Shown here: positions 44,901 through 56,900 of the stretch, piece after piece
How the letters are laid out: every line of letters starts with the position of its first letter
Numbering within the stretch: position 1 is the stretch's first letter
Assembly: GCF_035582795.1 (NCBI RefSeq)
Contig: NC_134390.1
Span: forward strand, 851,060-915,059
Length of the DNA: 64,000 bases
Source of the DNA: Mycteria americana
Lineage: Eukaryota; Chordata; Aves; Ciconiiformes; Ciconiidae
Direction of reading: 5' to 3'
The notes under the pieces: model-generated
The model's database searches: none
The model's input: only the letters and a program-made list of their open reading frames with translations
What the model was told of the DNA's origin: nothing
Made by a program: the position numbers and the translations under genes

Positions 44901-47900
44901 TTGTTTCTCTGGTAAAACGCCGTTTAAAAAAAAATAATCATTGCAGCGAGAGGCATGCAGTGATTTCTGTGAAATTGCTGCCTTTGGGTTGTGTCCTGTC
45001 CCTCTCACCCCAGGGTTTCGCTTGTCCTCATCTGAATTGCTGCTGCAAGGAAGGAAAATAGTGGGGTTTGATGTCCCTGAAGCAGCAGATCTTAAAAATA
45101 CAAAGTGATGAGAGGGGAAACGGCTCATCGGAGCAGCTTCACTGCTGATGTGGAATAGAGCTGGGCAGAGTCGCTTCCCTCCCTGTGCCGGCTCCGTACA
45201 TTAATGCGCATCCTAGGACAGACGGCTACGTGGGAGTGCTAATAATTACCACCGCTGTCCAAAGCAATCCCTCTGGGGCCCGTTTTCCACCATATTAACA
45301 CATTGAGTCATGATCTCTCTGGCCACCACCCAGGCTATAAAGCAGAAAGAAATCTCCCCACTCCCAGCGAGCCTCGTTTTTCTGCGTGACGTTAGGTCAG
45401 GAGTCCAGGTACTAGCGGGAGCCCAGCACGAGCACATTACACCGAAAGAATCCATCTGGCAGAAAACTACATAGATTTTTAAGCACAAAGAGGATCCCCG
45501 GGATAGTTTAGCCTGACCTCCTGCATAAAACATTGGCTGTTTGGCACGGATGCTCCCCGTTCGAGCGCAGGAGCTGGGCTTGAGCTGAAGTGTCTACAGA
45601 AAACATCCCATTTGATTTCAAACCGGCCAGTGGCGGAGAGTCTCCCGTAGCCTTCAGAAAGCGACTCTGGTGATTACTTTGCCTTGCTGTCGCAGAACTA
45701 CACTTTATTTCCAGCCTGACTTCAAACCCTACCTATTGGTTTTGTTAATAAAGCAAAGGCCTCCTCTGAGCACACTTTGGTTCCCCCCAAATCTCTCTTC
45801 ATTAAACCAAGAAACTTTGTCAACTAAAGATCTCAGCAGGAGGCTGGTTTTCCAGTGCTTTAACGGCTCTCAGGGCTCTTTTCGGACCATTCCCCATTTA
45901 GCAATGTCCTTCCGAGCCGCGCACGCCAGCCCGGGGCCCAAATCTCCAGCAGAAGTTTTCACAATGCCACAAAGCAAAGCCGTATAACCTCTCTCGTCCT
46001 ACCCTTCCCCAATTCGTACCTCCAGGAATTGCAGCAGCTCTTCCGCCCACAGCATCACCCCAGAAGTGCACGTTCCCATTTAAATAAGTCTCTCTGCTGC
46101 CAGCTATAACCGGCAGAGAGAGAACAATTCTTTACGATTCTCTTTAGCTTAACCACAGAGTTACGACAAGAGATGTACGCTGAATCCTCCTGCTCATTAA
46201 CACACGGGCTGCTGCCCTGGACTCAGCACAAAGCAAGAGGGAGGGAGAGAACAAGAAAACCCAGAGACAAAATGGTGGCTTAAAGAAAAAAAAAAAGGAC
46301 ATTAGGAATGTAGGGCAATAACGCCCTAGATCTCACTGCTCAAAGCCAGCATGCTTTATAGCCCTCGCAAAGCCCCCGGCAGCTCTATCCGCCGTCAAGA
46401 CCTCAGCCAGGGAAAGCTGGTGTTAAATAGGCTGGTCTTGCACTGACCACAGCTAAATAAGTTTGGGGTTTTTTTTTTGCTTTGTGGCTTACCCCGGAGC
46501 AACCCACAGAGCACCAGCCCAGAGGAGCTGGGAGAGGGGGCTAGACCTGCCCTCGCTGCTCTTCCTTGTGCTAAAACGGAAGCGTTTCATCCCACCCACG
46601 GTTTTACCCGGGAGAGTTTGCGCGCAGGAGGAGTATATACCTCCGGGAGCTGCAAAGAGGAGGACTTTTAATGGTGCATCCTTGTTAGAGCAGGTGGGAC
46701 TTCAGCTGGAGATTGGACCGTACCCCATTTCTGCTCCCCCATCACCGCCTGGCCAGTTTACACCCTGCGTTTATCAAGCAAAAGCTAACCCTCCCGCTGT
46801 GCACCCTGTTTAGAAAGGGGGTGAACTGAAGGAAAAACGACCTTTAGGAAGCCGAGGTTTCTTTCAGCCCCTGCCCCAAATTCTTCGCCATCAACTCCCA
46901 TTAGCCTGATGCCATTTGAAATTAATTCTCCCTCTGGGAGCCTGTTTCGTCTCTGTGAGCCCTCCCCTGGGAGAAGCTTTCTGCCCTTCCAGCAGGGGCT
47001 GTGTGAGCTCTCTTACGACCCTACCCACATCTACAATTAACTTGAAGGCTTTAAGAAACCAACTACATAGTTATTTCCTTCAACATCAAATTTGGGCTGG
47101 AGATGAACCTGGGAAAAGGGTGCCAGGCTCCTGCAGCAGACGCTTCGTTTCCCCTTCTGAACTCTCAAGGCTTCAGAAAGCATTTCCTCCTCTCTTCTTG
47201 TTCGCAGCAACAGCCTTTTCATCCAGCGGTAACACAAACCTCACGCCCTTTTAAGCAGCCCGAATGAAAGGGGACTGACAAGGCAGGAGAGTGTCTGTAA
47301 CCGGCAATGATCTGCTGCCAGACAACAATATACATGGGGTTTTTTTCCCCCCAATCTTATAAAGGCTGCATTGACCGTGCGCTGCCAGAGCGCCTCATTT
47401 GGGCTCTGTAAATGCACTCTCGGCAGTAGCCAGTGCACTCGATGGCATTTTAATTTATTAACTGCTAGCCTAAAAGCTCAAGAAAATTGACACCTGGGCT
47501 GAGGAGAGGAAGCTGGGTTTGTCAGATTTTGTTCATCGTCCTCAAAGCACATGCAGAAACGTGAAAGACCTTTTGTCCATAAATCTTCCAGTCTTAATAA
47601 AAAGGGTGAGAGCTAAAAAAAAAAAAAAAAACCCAAAAAAAAAAAAAAACCCACAAAACCTGATACTACCATAAAAAAAGAAAAAAAAAAAAAAAAGAAA
47701 CTTGGAAGCCTCTGGCTTTCCTTTCCTCCTGATTAAATGCAGATCACAAGAGCTTTTTATGGGAGGTAGAGACGTTTTTCAGTGCATCTGGTCCCTGGTA
47801 TTAATCTTGCAGTCATGCTATATTAATGTGCACCGTTTTCAGAGCTGGCCTGGATTGAACGCCACATACCTGCTATGATGACTGAGTCAGTTCGAGCAGG

Positions 47901-50900
47901 GCCGAATTTCAATGTCATCTCATGCTTATGTTTATGAACTGCCAGGTGGTCCTCGTTTGTAAACCTCTGAAATGAAACAATTTAGAAAATCGTGAATAAA
48001 TGCATTTTGTGTTTTACGGGTACATCCTGCAGCAGGGTGGGGGAGAAAGCCGCCCGGAGAGCAACTGTAACACAATCGGCTGCCGAGCGTTAAGCAAAAC
48101 CAGAGCGGGACAGATTGTTTGAGAAGCGGTGTGTGAACACATTGCTTGAAATGAAAAAGCCATTACACGGGGCTTCTGGGGAACGGGGGACAAATATTTT
48201 TAATAATCTATTTTTTTAAGCGGTGGGGCCACGCGGTGGCTGCAACCGATCTAGGAAATGCAAATCCGCCCCGCTCGGCGAGATGCGCCGCTTTATTGCT
48301 GGCTAATGGAGGGATGAATTAGATGCTATTAGGGGTCAGGAAACTTTTTTTGGATGGCGTGCGGCAGAGCTGGCACCCGCCTGGCAATTCAGGCCGTGGC
48401 TTTATGGAGCAGGACGGAGGCGGCTGCCCGACGTCCCTGCCCGTGGCTCTTTGCGACGGCACGGAGCAGCCTGAAGCACGGCTGCAGTCAAACCTGGGGG
48501 GGGGGACACGGACACACACGCAAGCATTTCACGTGCCGTAAAGACGCTGTCTGAAATTCCACCTGCGGGAGAATTGCAGGATAAAAGCCCAGCCGTGATG
48601 GCTTTAGGGATGTGCCGGGTGGGGGGGGGGGCTCACCTCCACCCCGCGAGGCAGGGCTGGGTGCACGGGACCATCGTTGACACCCCAAAAGGGCAGCGTT
48701 GCCCGTTGCAGGGCTGCTTGGAATGGCCGCGCCAGCCCCACGCATCGAGCTTGAGGAAAGGGGGGGGGGGGGGGAGAGAGGCAGGGACGGGGTTAAAGCA
48801 AATAATCATAAAGACCCGAGGATGGATTGCGCCTCTCCTGATAGACTGCGACAAACCCGGAGGCTGAGGGCATTGCACAGGCCGTACTGCAGGATTTTTA
48901 TGCATCCGGGAGCTGCGCAGCATCGGGCTTGTTGTTTCTAGAAAGAGCTGCTGCTGCAGCGAAGGAGTTCTGCCCTTTTCCCCTTCCTTTTTTCTCTCTC
49001 TTTACACCAACCAACAAACAAACCAACCCAAAGCCACCTGTTTCTGCGAATTAGCTCAAGCGTGACACCCCGGGTTGGCTTGCTCTTTCCGATTCTTATT
49101 TACGACTCAATTTTTTTATCGAGCAAAGCTGCGTTTTCCAGGCTGGAAGCTGCCGCAACGCCTTCCCGGGAGCCGTGTGGTGGGGGGGGGGACGGGGACG
49201 TTAGCAGAGGCAAGGGACAGCACTGCCGAGACAACGGGCGCATCCGCCCGCGTCCCATCGATCTTCCCCTTCGGTGCAATAACAAGTGTATTACGCAAAG
49301 AGTCCTTCAAAGACGTTGTATGGGAAGGTGCTTTTGATGATGACTCGTAACTGGGGCTCAAATTAAAAGAAATTAGAGCTGGGGGGGTCTTAAGACACTT
49401 GCAGGGAGAAAACCAAAAAGGTTTTTGCCCGCGTAACTCTGGACGCACACTCCGGCTTTCCCAGCCACTGCTCCCCGATCTGGTCCGTAACTAAACCTTA
49501 AATAAAATTTCTCCATGGTTTTGCTAAAGATACGCATGTTCTCCGTTTCTTTCCTTCCTGCAGCTTCCGAAACCCTCAGCTCTGCTCCAGCCCCAACGTA
49601 ACTCATTTCCAAGCGGCGTTACAAATCTCAGCGACGCCGAAACTCCACCGAACAAAGGAGAAGCGAGCGAACCGCCGCCGTTTTCTGAGGGAGACAAAAT
49701 TTGCAGCATCGTTTTGCATCGCACCATAAAGCGCTCGTGGAAGGGGGGACCGGGGAGAAAGGGTGGGCACCGACACTTTGTCATATTTCTGGCCCAAAAC
49801 CACCCTGGCTTTTAACGTACTCGGCTGCCAACCCCGCTTGCCCCTTGCGACACGGTGACGAGCCGTTAGCGGAGGAAAATAGGTGGGTTATGGTAAGCAG
49901 AGAAAAATAAATCAGGTTTTTTGTGAGGACAGAGGAGCAGCCGGTTTCAGATGAATATTTAGCAGGCAGGCGGCCGCTGCTCCAGCGGCATCTCAAAATA
50001 TTAAACATGCAGAGCCAGGGAAAAAAAGGAAAAGGAAGAAAATTCCCAATTCTCCGATGCTGTTTCATACTGGGTAAAGAAACAGGAGATTTTTAGGTCA
50101 ATAAGGGAAGCAGCAAGAAGACAAAGTAGGGAATGGGGTCACATTTCTCTCCCCCCATGCTCTCCCCACCAGCCCTGGCTCCACAAGGGGCACGTTTCAG
50201 CCCGGCCTCGGTATCTCTGAATTTATTTTAATCTTTCATTTTGCTCCATCACAGGATTTTTTTTTTTTTTTTTTTTACTTTTTTTTTTCCTAGGGCACTT
50301 TTCCTGCTTTCGGTGTGCGTTACAGCTCTATTTAACATCTTTATGTGGTCTCACTAGCTTGGGAGCTCTCTCTTTCTCTGCACAGAAATGCTCACAGACA
50401 CAATATATCTTTCTACATACATTTCCAAACGCCGAAACCTAGAGGCTGAGTCTGGCACTTCAGTTCTAAATCATGTCATTTTACACAGAGAAGAAAGCAG
50501 GGGGGGAGAAAGGGGGAAGAGTGGGGGGGGGGGGAATCGAATGAGTTAAAGCCACAGCACTGGCTTTAATATTTAATCTCCTTCCATCAGCAGCTGACAT
50601 ATAGCAGTGTTATTTCAGCCTGCTATTTTGCAGGTGTCTGAATTAAAAAGAAGATGTAGACTGTAAACTCTTTGGGGCGAGGGACAGGCGCTGGGATAAC
50701 GCCGCTGCCTCCGCGCTGCAAGTCGGCCCCGAAAGCGGAGGCAACCCTTCACGCTGCAATGGCGAAGGGCTGCGTAAAATAAGAATTTAAACACCGCACG
50801 CAGCCCTGATTTCTGCTTTTCTCTCCCCCCACGATGGCCCTACGGCTGCCTTTGGTGCAGGGGACGGAGCACGGATGGCATTTGGGGTCTGGGTAAACGC

Positions 50901-53900
50901 GGGGCTGGGTTTATTTACCCCAGAGACGGTAACAGCTTTTTGGAGAAAACAGATTTGAGGCGGACTAAGGCTGGCCAGTCTGCATTCTTTACTCAACAGG
51001 CTGTGACAGCTCGATGAATAAATGTGCTCATTTAAAAATCTTTATTTAATAGGACACAATACTTCCAGCTGGACCAACGCGCCATCTCCATTAGAGCAAG
51101 AGCCAGAGAATAAATGCAGTAGGCTGAAGCCTGGATCTTTAGTCAGAAGGAGATTTTTTCCATCGGTTTAATAAGCACAACATGAAAAACAAGGGGTTGC
51201 TCAGGGTTTTTCCTTGCTTTTGTAAAGCCTACAACTGCGTTTGATGCAAAAGGAGGGTCAGGCGAGTGCCGAACCCACCGCATCCAGCCCTCCGGCCGTG
51301 CAGGAGCCCAGGCGCTCGCTGGCTCTCCCAGCAGCTCCAGCGCACAAGCTGCATGGCTATTTTTTAACCTTGACAGTAATTTTCAGAGAACATAAACACC
51401 GGCTGCGCACCGAGCCAGTCGCTTGGCCAAAATTCAGTTTTAATATAGACCAAATGTAGGCTGCAACAGCACAAACTGTTCCACGGGCACACGCTTGTAA
51501 AAAGGAGACTTTACCTTGCCGAAAGCACAAGCCCTGGTCCCGTCTCACCAGACGTGAAAAGGGTGAGGAGCCAAACCTGTCTCTATCAAGCTCATTACAC
51601 GGATGAATTAATAAGCTGTCATTAATAGAGGGAAGCTGAAACGCTGCTCCAATATTAACTCCAGCACAGCGGCGTGTTATTCTGCCCACGGACATGACGA
51701 TACTGCCGTGACATGGTTGAAACACCTGGATACCAGGGGAAACAAAAGAAATCAGCACGTGTCTCGCAACTGCAGTGCCGGAGGTAAACGACTGCACTAA
51801 GCGCTCCGGCGTGGATAAGCTGAGCTCAAAATCACCGACTTTGAAAGGAGCCACAACAGGTTTCACTTCCAAAGTCCGTCTGGTTGCTGTGATGCCCTAC
51901 AGTGAGCGATCGCGGTGCGATCAGCCCAGGACGAGGGGGCTGGGGGATGTTCTGGGGTCTGCCTTGCTCTCCTGGCACCGCCTCGGGCGAGGGGCACCTA
52001 CCTCCTTCGTTTGGGGACCTGCCGGCGGGCAGGACACCCACGCGAGCCGGGAGACGCAGCATGCAAAGAGCAAGGCCAACGCCACATGGAGATGCTGGAC
52101 CTCCCGCACGCATCCCAGCCCACCCAGCATCCAACGCAGCACATCCTCCCCGCGCTTCCCGGCTGTGGCAGACCCGCTGCCTACGCCCCATCCATACATC
52201 TCGCCGTGACAGGGCTCAGATGGATTTCTAGCCGCGTGGCAGGCTAGATAGATATTCCCCGTTCACTCGGCACAACTGCAGAGGTAACTAATGCAGGGTC
52301 ACGGATGCCCCCAAGGGCTGGGTGCCCAAAGGTTAGCTGTTACGGCTGTGAGTGATGTGACCCCACAGTTCTTGCGCAGATCTGGGCTCCATCTCACCCA
52401 TTTCCCATCTGAGCAATGACAACGATAATTCCCTCCCTCACAGAGAGGCTGTAAGGATTAATTCGCTAATGTGCATAAAGTGCCCCGATACTGGAGTGAT
52501 TCATAGATTTTAAAGGCCGGGGGGACCATTACAATTATCTGCCCGGGACCACGTGAATCCCCAGATGGGCCCATTTCCATAGGAAAGGAGGTGTCACGAG
52601 ACGACAAGGAGATAACGCCGCAAAGGCTTGTTGGTTTGAAAGAATGCAACAATAGCACGGCCAAGTTGTCTTATTTTTACACTTACGAGAGATGACAGGC
52701 AAAGATTTTGGACCCGTTTCCTCTTGGAGGGTTCCCCATAAGGCGGTGCTCACCGGGCCAGGTTTCAGAAGAGCTCGGAGCCCAGTTGCTCCCGCTGGAA
52801 AGCTCATGGCTATGTTTTCGAAAGCAGCCAAGGCACCGAGTCCGTGCAGCTCGAAGGTGGCCGCAGCAGCTTTGGTTACCGAGCGCTTCTGGAAAGCTGG
52901 TTTCAGTGGCAGCATCCTTCCACTAGAGGAGGGAAGAGACAGCACCTCCGCGAGCCTGAACGAGGATAAATGAGAAGAAGAGCGAAGGTTTATGAGAGAT
53001 CAGCTCAAGAACGAAGGGAAAAAAAAAAACAGATCGTGTATTGCACATATAGGTATTCAAAGAGAGCTCTGCCGCTCCTGCTCGAGCACAAAGCCTTTTG
53101 CAGGAGGGGGAGCGGCTGCTCGGTGGGCTGCGAGTGCAGCACAGGGTTTATATCGAGAACGCCCCTGAGCCAAGGTCATTTCACCCCAGCCCATGCGGGG
53201 GAGAAACTAAAACCTGAAAGAGGGGCGAGACATAATCTCCACGGCTGCATCAGCCGGGGGACGTCAGCTCAGCGTCCGCTTCAGGGCTCTGCTTTGTCGC
53301 TGCCGCAGCGGGGCCGTTCCTTGCGTCGCAGCAGGATGCTTGCCTGCAAAGTGTTCGGGCATTAAGTGCCCGGTGCCCTTCCCAGGTTGGAGGCAGCAGG
53401 AAAAGCTTCTTTCTACTCACTCAGGTCCTGTGAAAATCAGAAAGGCCACAGCCAGCTCAATCACCTCGGAGGGGAGCAGGCTCAGATGCATTTTGTGCAA
53501 TGCCCCCCTGCAGCTCCCCCCCCCCTTAAAACTGCATCGAGATTAAACCTCGAAATGTTATTTTTGGCGCAGGCAACTCCAGGGGCGCATGTGGCTATGC
53601 CTTTTACTTTAAAAATCCGCTTACATCCTGCCCTGTGATTAATTCACGTTCCTTTCCTTGTTTAAAAAAAAAAAAGAAAGAATAAGAATCAGAATCAGAA
53701 ACTTCAGCCTGTTCACAGGCAGCATTCAGTGCTGGTGTTAGGAAGCCACGACCAAACAGCCAAAAAGCCCTTTAACAAGCACTTTGTTTGGGATGAATAT
53801 TGTGCAAACCACAAAAATTTGGCTTTTTTTTTTTTTTTTTTTTTTTGCTCAGAGAGAACCATCTGCCTTCAGATTTTGTTTTTCTGGGGGATTGTGCATT

Positions 53901-56900
53901 TTGTTTTTAAGCTAGTTATCACAGAACAGCGCTGCACAGCAGCACCTTCTCCGTGTCATACAATCTGCCCTCTGAACGCAGACGGCTCCACGTCAGGCTT
54001 CTCCCATCTCCAGCGAGCCGAGGGAGAGCAGCAGCAAGGTGAAGATGCCAACGCGTGACACAGGACACTTTGGTTTCCCCGAGATCAGCACCTGGGAGGT
54101 GACAGACGAGCTATGTTTTTTGTAAGGCAGCGAGGACCAGGCCGGAGGGAGCAGATTTTTTATGGGCAGTTCGGTATTCGGCTCCTACCAAATCACTGGC
54201 AATTAGTGCCGAGATACTCAGGTTGCTCCGCAAACTTCCCTGCAATTTAAACAAAGAGTTAACCAGGTTCTGGAGCCCGTCCCATCGTCCCATCCTGTTC
54301 CTCCTTGGCCAGAAGGGCAGAGCATTTAACTCGGAGTAGGTAAATAATTTAATTTACATTTCTATAGCTTCACTTATCCCAGAGGGCTTCTCATACACAT
54401 GCCCCTCCACTGAAATGCAGGTGTTTCAGCAGGGGGGAAGGCAGCAACCATCTGGCCTACAGCACACCATGTAGCGGTGAGGAGGGAAGCATTCGGCCAA
54501 GGACATACGGGGCAAACTCTTTAATAAACTCTGTATTCAACTTTTTCTTTTTTTTTTTTTTTTTTTAATTTTAATAAAGTCTCATATGGTAGACACAGCC
54601 TCTCCTTCCTCTCCAACGCTACTTAAGTTGAGCATCAGCACATCTGGGTGCAGAAAAAAAACAAGCACCAGCCCTCCGGAGCAGCCAGCACCCGACCTGC
54701 TTGGCCAGGAAGGCATTCACCCCAGCTGGATTTAACCTGAGTTAGACACCGGGTGCTTTAGCTATCAAACCCAACTCTCCAGCTACTGAGGAATTTCTCC
54801 GCAGCACACCGAAGGACCACGAACCAACCTTCTCTCCTTCTTAAAAAGGGGCATATGTAGAAAAACAGCAGATGGTCGAGGTGGTTTATGGAGCACCTGG
54901 GAGGAAAGCAGCCCCTTGTTTTGCCCAAAGTACACCTGGTCCCACAGACGAGGAGCCCTCAGTGCCTCGTAGGCACAGCTCCTCCGGGACGGCCGCTGGA
55001 ATTACAGCCCAAACCCCAGGACGCAAACCTAAGCTTGGAAGACCAGGCTCCTAAATCTCCAACGGGTCTACGCTACGTGAGAGCAGGCAGGATTTTCTAA
55101 GACACCGATACCCTCCTCCTCTGCTCGAGTGATGCTCGAGGGGGACGGACACCTCGAGGAGTCAGTCTGCTCCTCCCGAGCTCTCTGTCCGCAGGCATCG
55201 GCTGCTCCATCCCGCCGGCAGCAGATCTCTGCAGCCAGACGCAGACGAGCGATGCGGGGACCTGCCCGCAGTCGCACAAAGCCTGCGGCACTCGGCTAGA
55301 ACCTGGAAATGCAATAATTATTTACTTCCACACGGTGGAGCATTTTTAGCCTTGTTTCGATAAAAGTGAAGGTTATTAAAATACATGTATTAATTACCGC
55401 TGCCACATAACTTAAGAGGAGAGGCACAGCGGTAATTAACGGAGGTGAGCGAGGGGGTGGAGTTGCAGAGCGTCAGCGACTCCACAGCTTGTGCCTATGG
55501 ATACGCGCCTGCCCCATGGGAACCCCCAGATAGCTCCAGTGTGGATGTGAATCATTATTACGTCCCCGGCTCGAATCCCAGCAGCACCACAGGTTTTCAG
55601 TGTGACCTTGGGCAAGCCATCAATTCTTCTCCTACCTACCAGACAGAGCAAATAAAAAGGGAAAAGGCACCATACTTCACGAGGGCGTTAGGAGAGGAAG
55701 CCGACCGCGCATGCAAGTACCAGGAGCCATGTGAGAAGCACTGCAGAAAAAAAAAAAAAATATTAACAAAGGCAATTACAGCTGTGTTTCCCTAACCGTA
55801 TTTTAAGCGCGGGCGCTCGGTGATTCATCAGGAGCTCAGCATCTCTTCCCGTCACGAGAGCTGGGGAGTAGAGACCAAGGAAAACGGGCAGAGGCACGGC
55901 GGAGGGCAGGGAGCTTGGGCTAAGTGAAATTCCTGCCCTGCCCTACCGCAGAGAGCTGCTCGGGCCGAGCAGTTTAGGAAGTTATGTGGCATTGAGGGAG
56001 GAAAGGGGTGAATTATGCAGCCGCGCTGTTGTGTTATTTGTGGGGCTCTGCCCTCGTGCAGTGCGGAGACAGAATCGTGAGCCCCTGGTGCTGGTGGTAG
56101 AGAAGAAAGGGTAAAAAAGAGAACACCCCCCCCCCCCCCCCCCAAAGACTTCAGATCTACCACAGAAACCCAATCTGGGCTCCTGCCTTCCCCTGCAAGC
56201 CTCTGCTGTTTACCAAATGAGTCACCCTTCCTGCCTTGAACACTCGACAGCTCCTGAATGAATAATCCGGGAGCAAAGACTTTCTCGGCAAACAAACAGC
56301 ATCGGCAGCAAGTCCCGCGCGACGCGTGCACGCGAGAGATAATTTATAGAGTGAGAAGAGAAGAATAACAGGAAACTCCTTCTCTGCATACCCCGAGAAA
56401 CAAGAATGTATGTGTAAAAATAATTAAATCCGAACTGGAGTCGATTAATTTGTCTACAGGGCTGAGGATTTGTGCTTTGGGAGGCTGCACGGGGATCTTA
56501 AAAAGTCTCTGGACGGTGGCCAAGTCTGTCAATACTGCACGGGCGAGGAGAGGCTTTGGCAGCAGGTGCCGGAGCACATGCAGCTCCGGCAGCGCCGTGG
56601 TACGAGCCACTCCGGCTTCCCTGCTCCCTGCCAAACCATACATCGCAGCCGAGTGCTCGGCCTCATTGGAAACGCAGCCCTTAAGCCCGGGGTGCCAACG
56701 GGGAGCCTTGCAGCCTGCATGTCCCTGCACAGGGCGGGGACGCTGCGATGCTCCTCCAGCAAGGCAGCGCTATCGGCACCGGGGAGGCGAGCTTAGAAAT
56801 GTAGGTAACGGGAAACCGAGTGGTTTGAGCCAGCAGAACTGAGCCAAAGCCAGGACTTGGACGTCTCCCTTGGACCCGAGATACCCAACGCAGTTGCGTC

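Larger units (their letters stand above)
44705..47869 (-). other. ATF7 intron
   Basis: Ordinary intron containing an old repeat at 45470-45545 and a long A-rich microsatellite at 47616-47698. Confidence 0.75.

Noticed and set aside
48855-48890. Minus-strand codons reading CNA, reminiscent of the FVCNAPGCGQ start of ATF7
   Set aside because: Only three residues agree; the finger cysteine spacing and a donor are missing.
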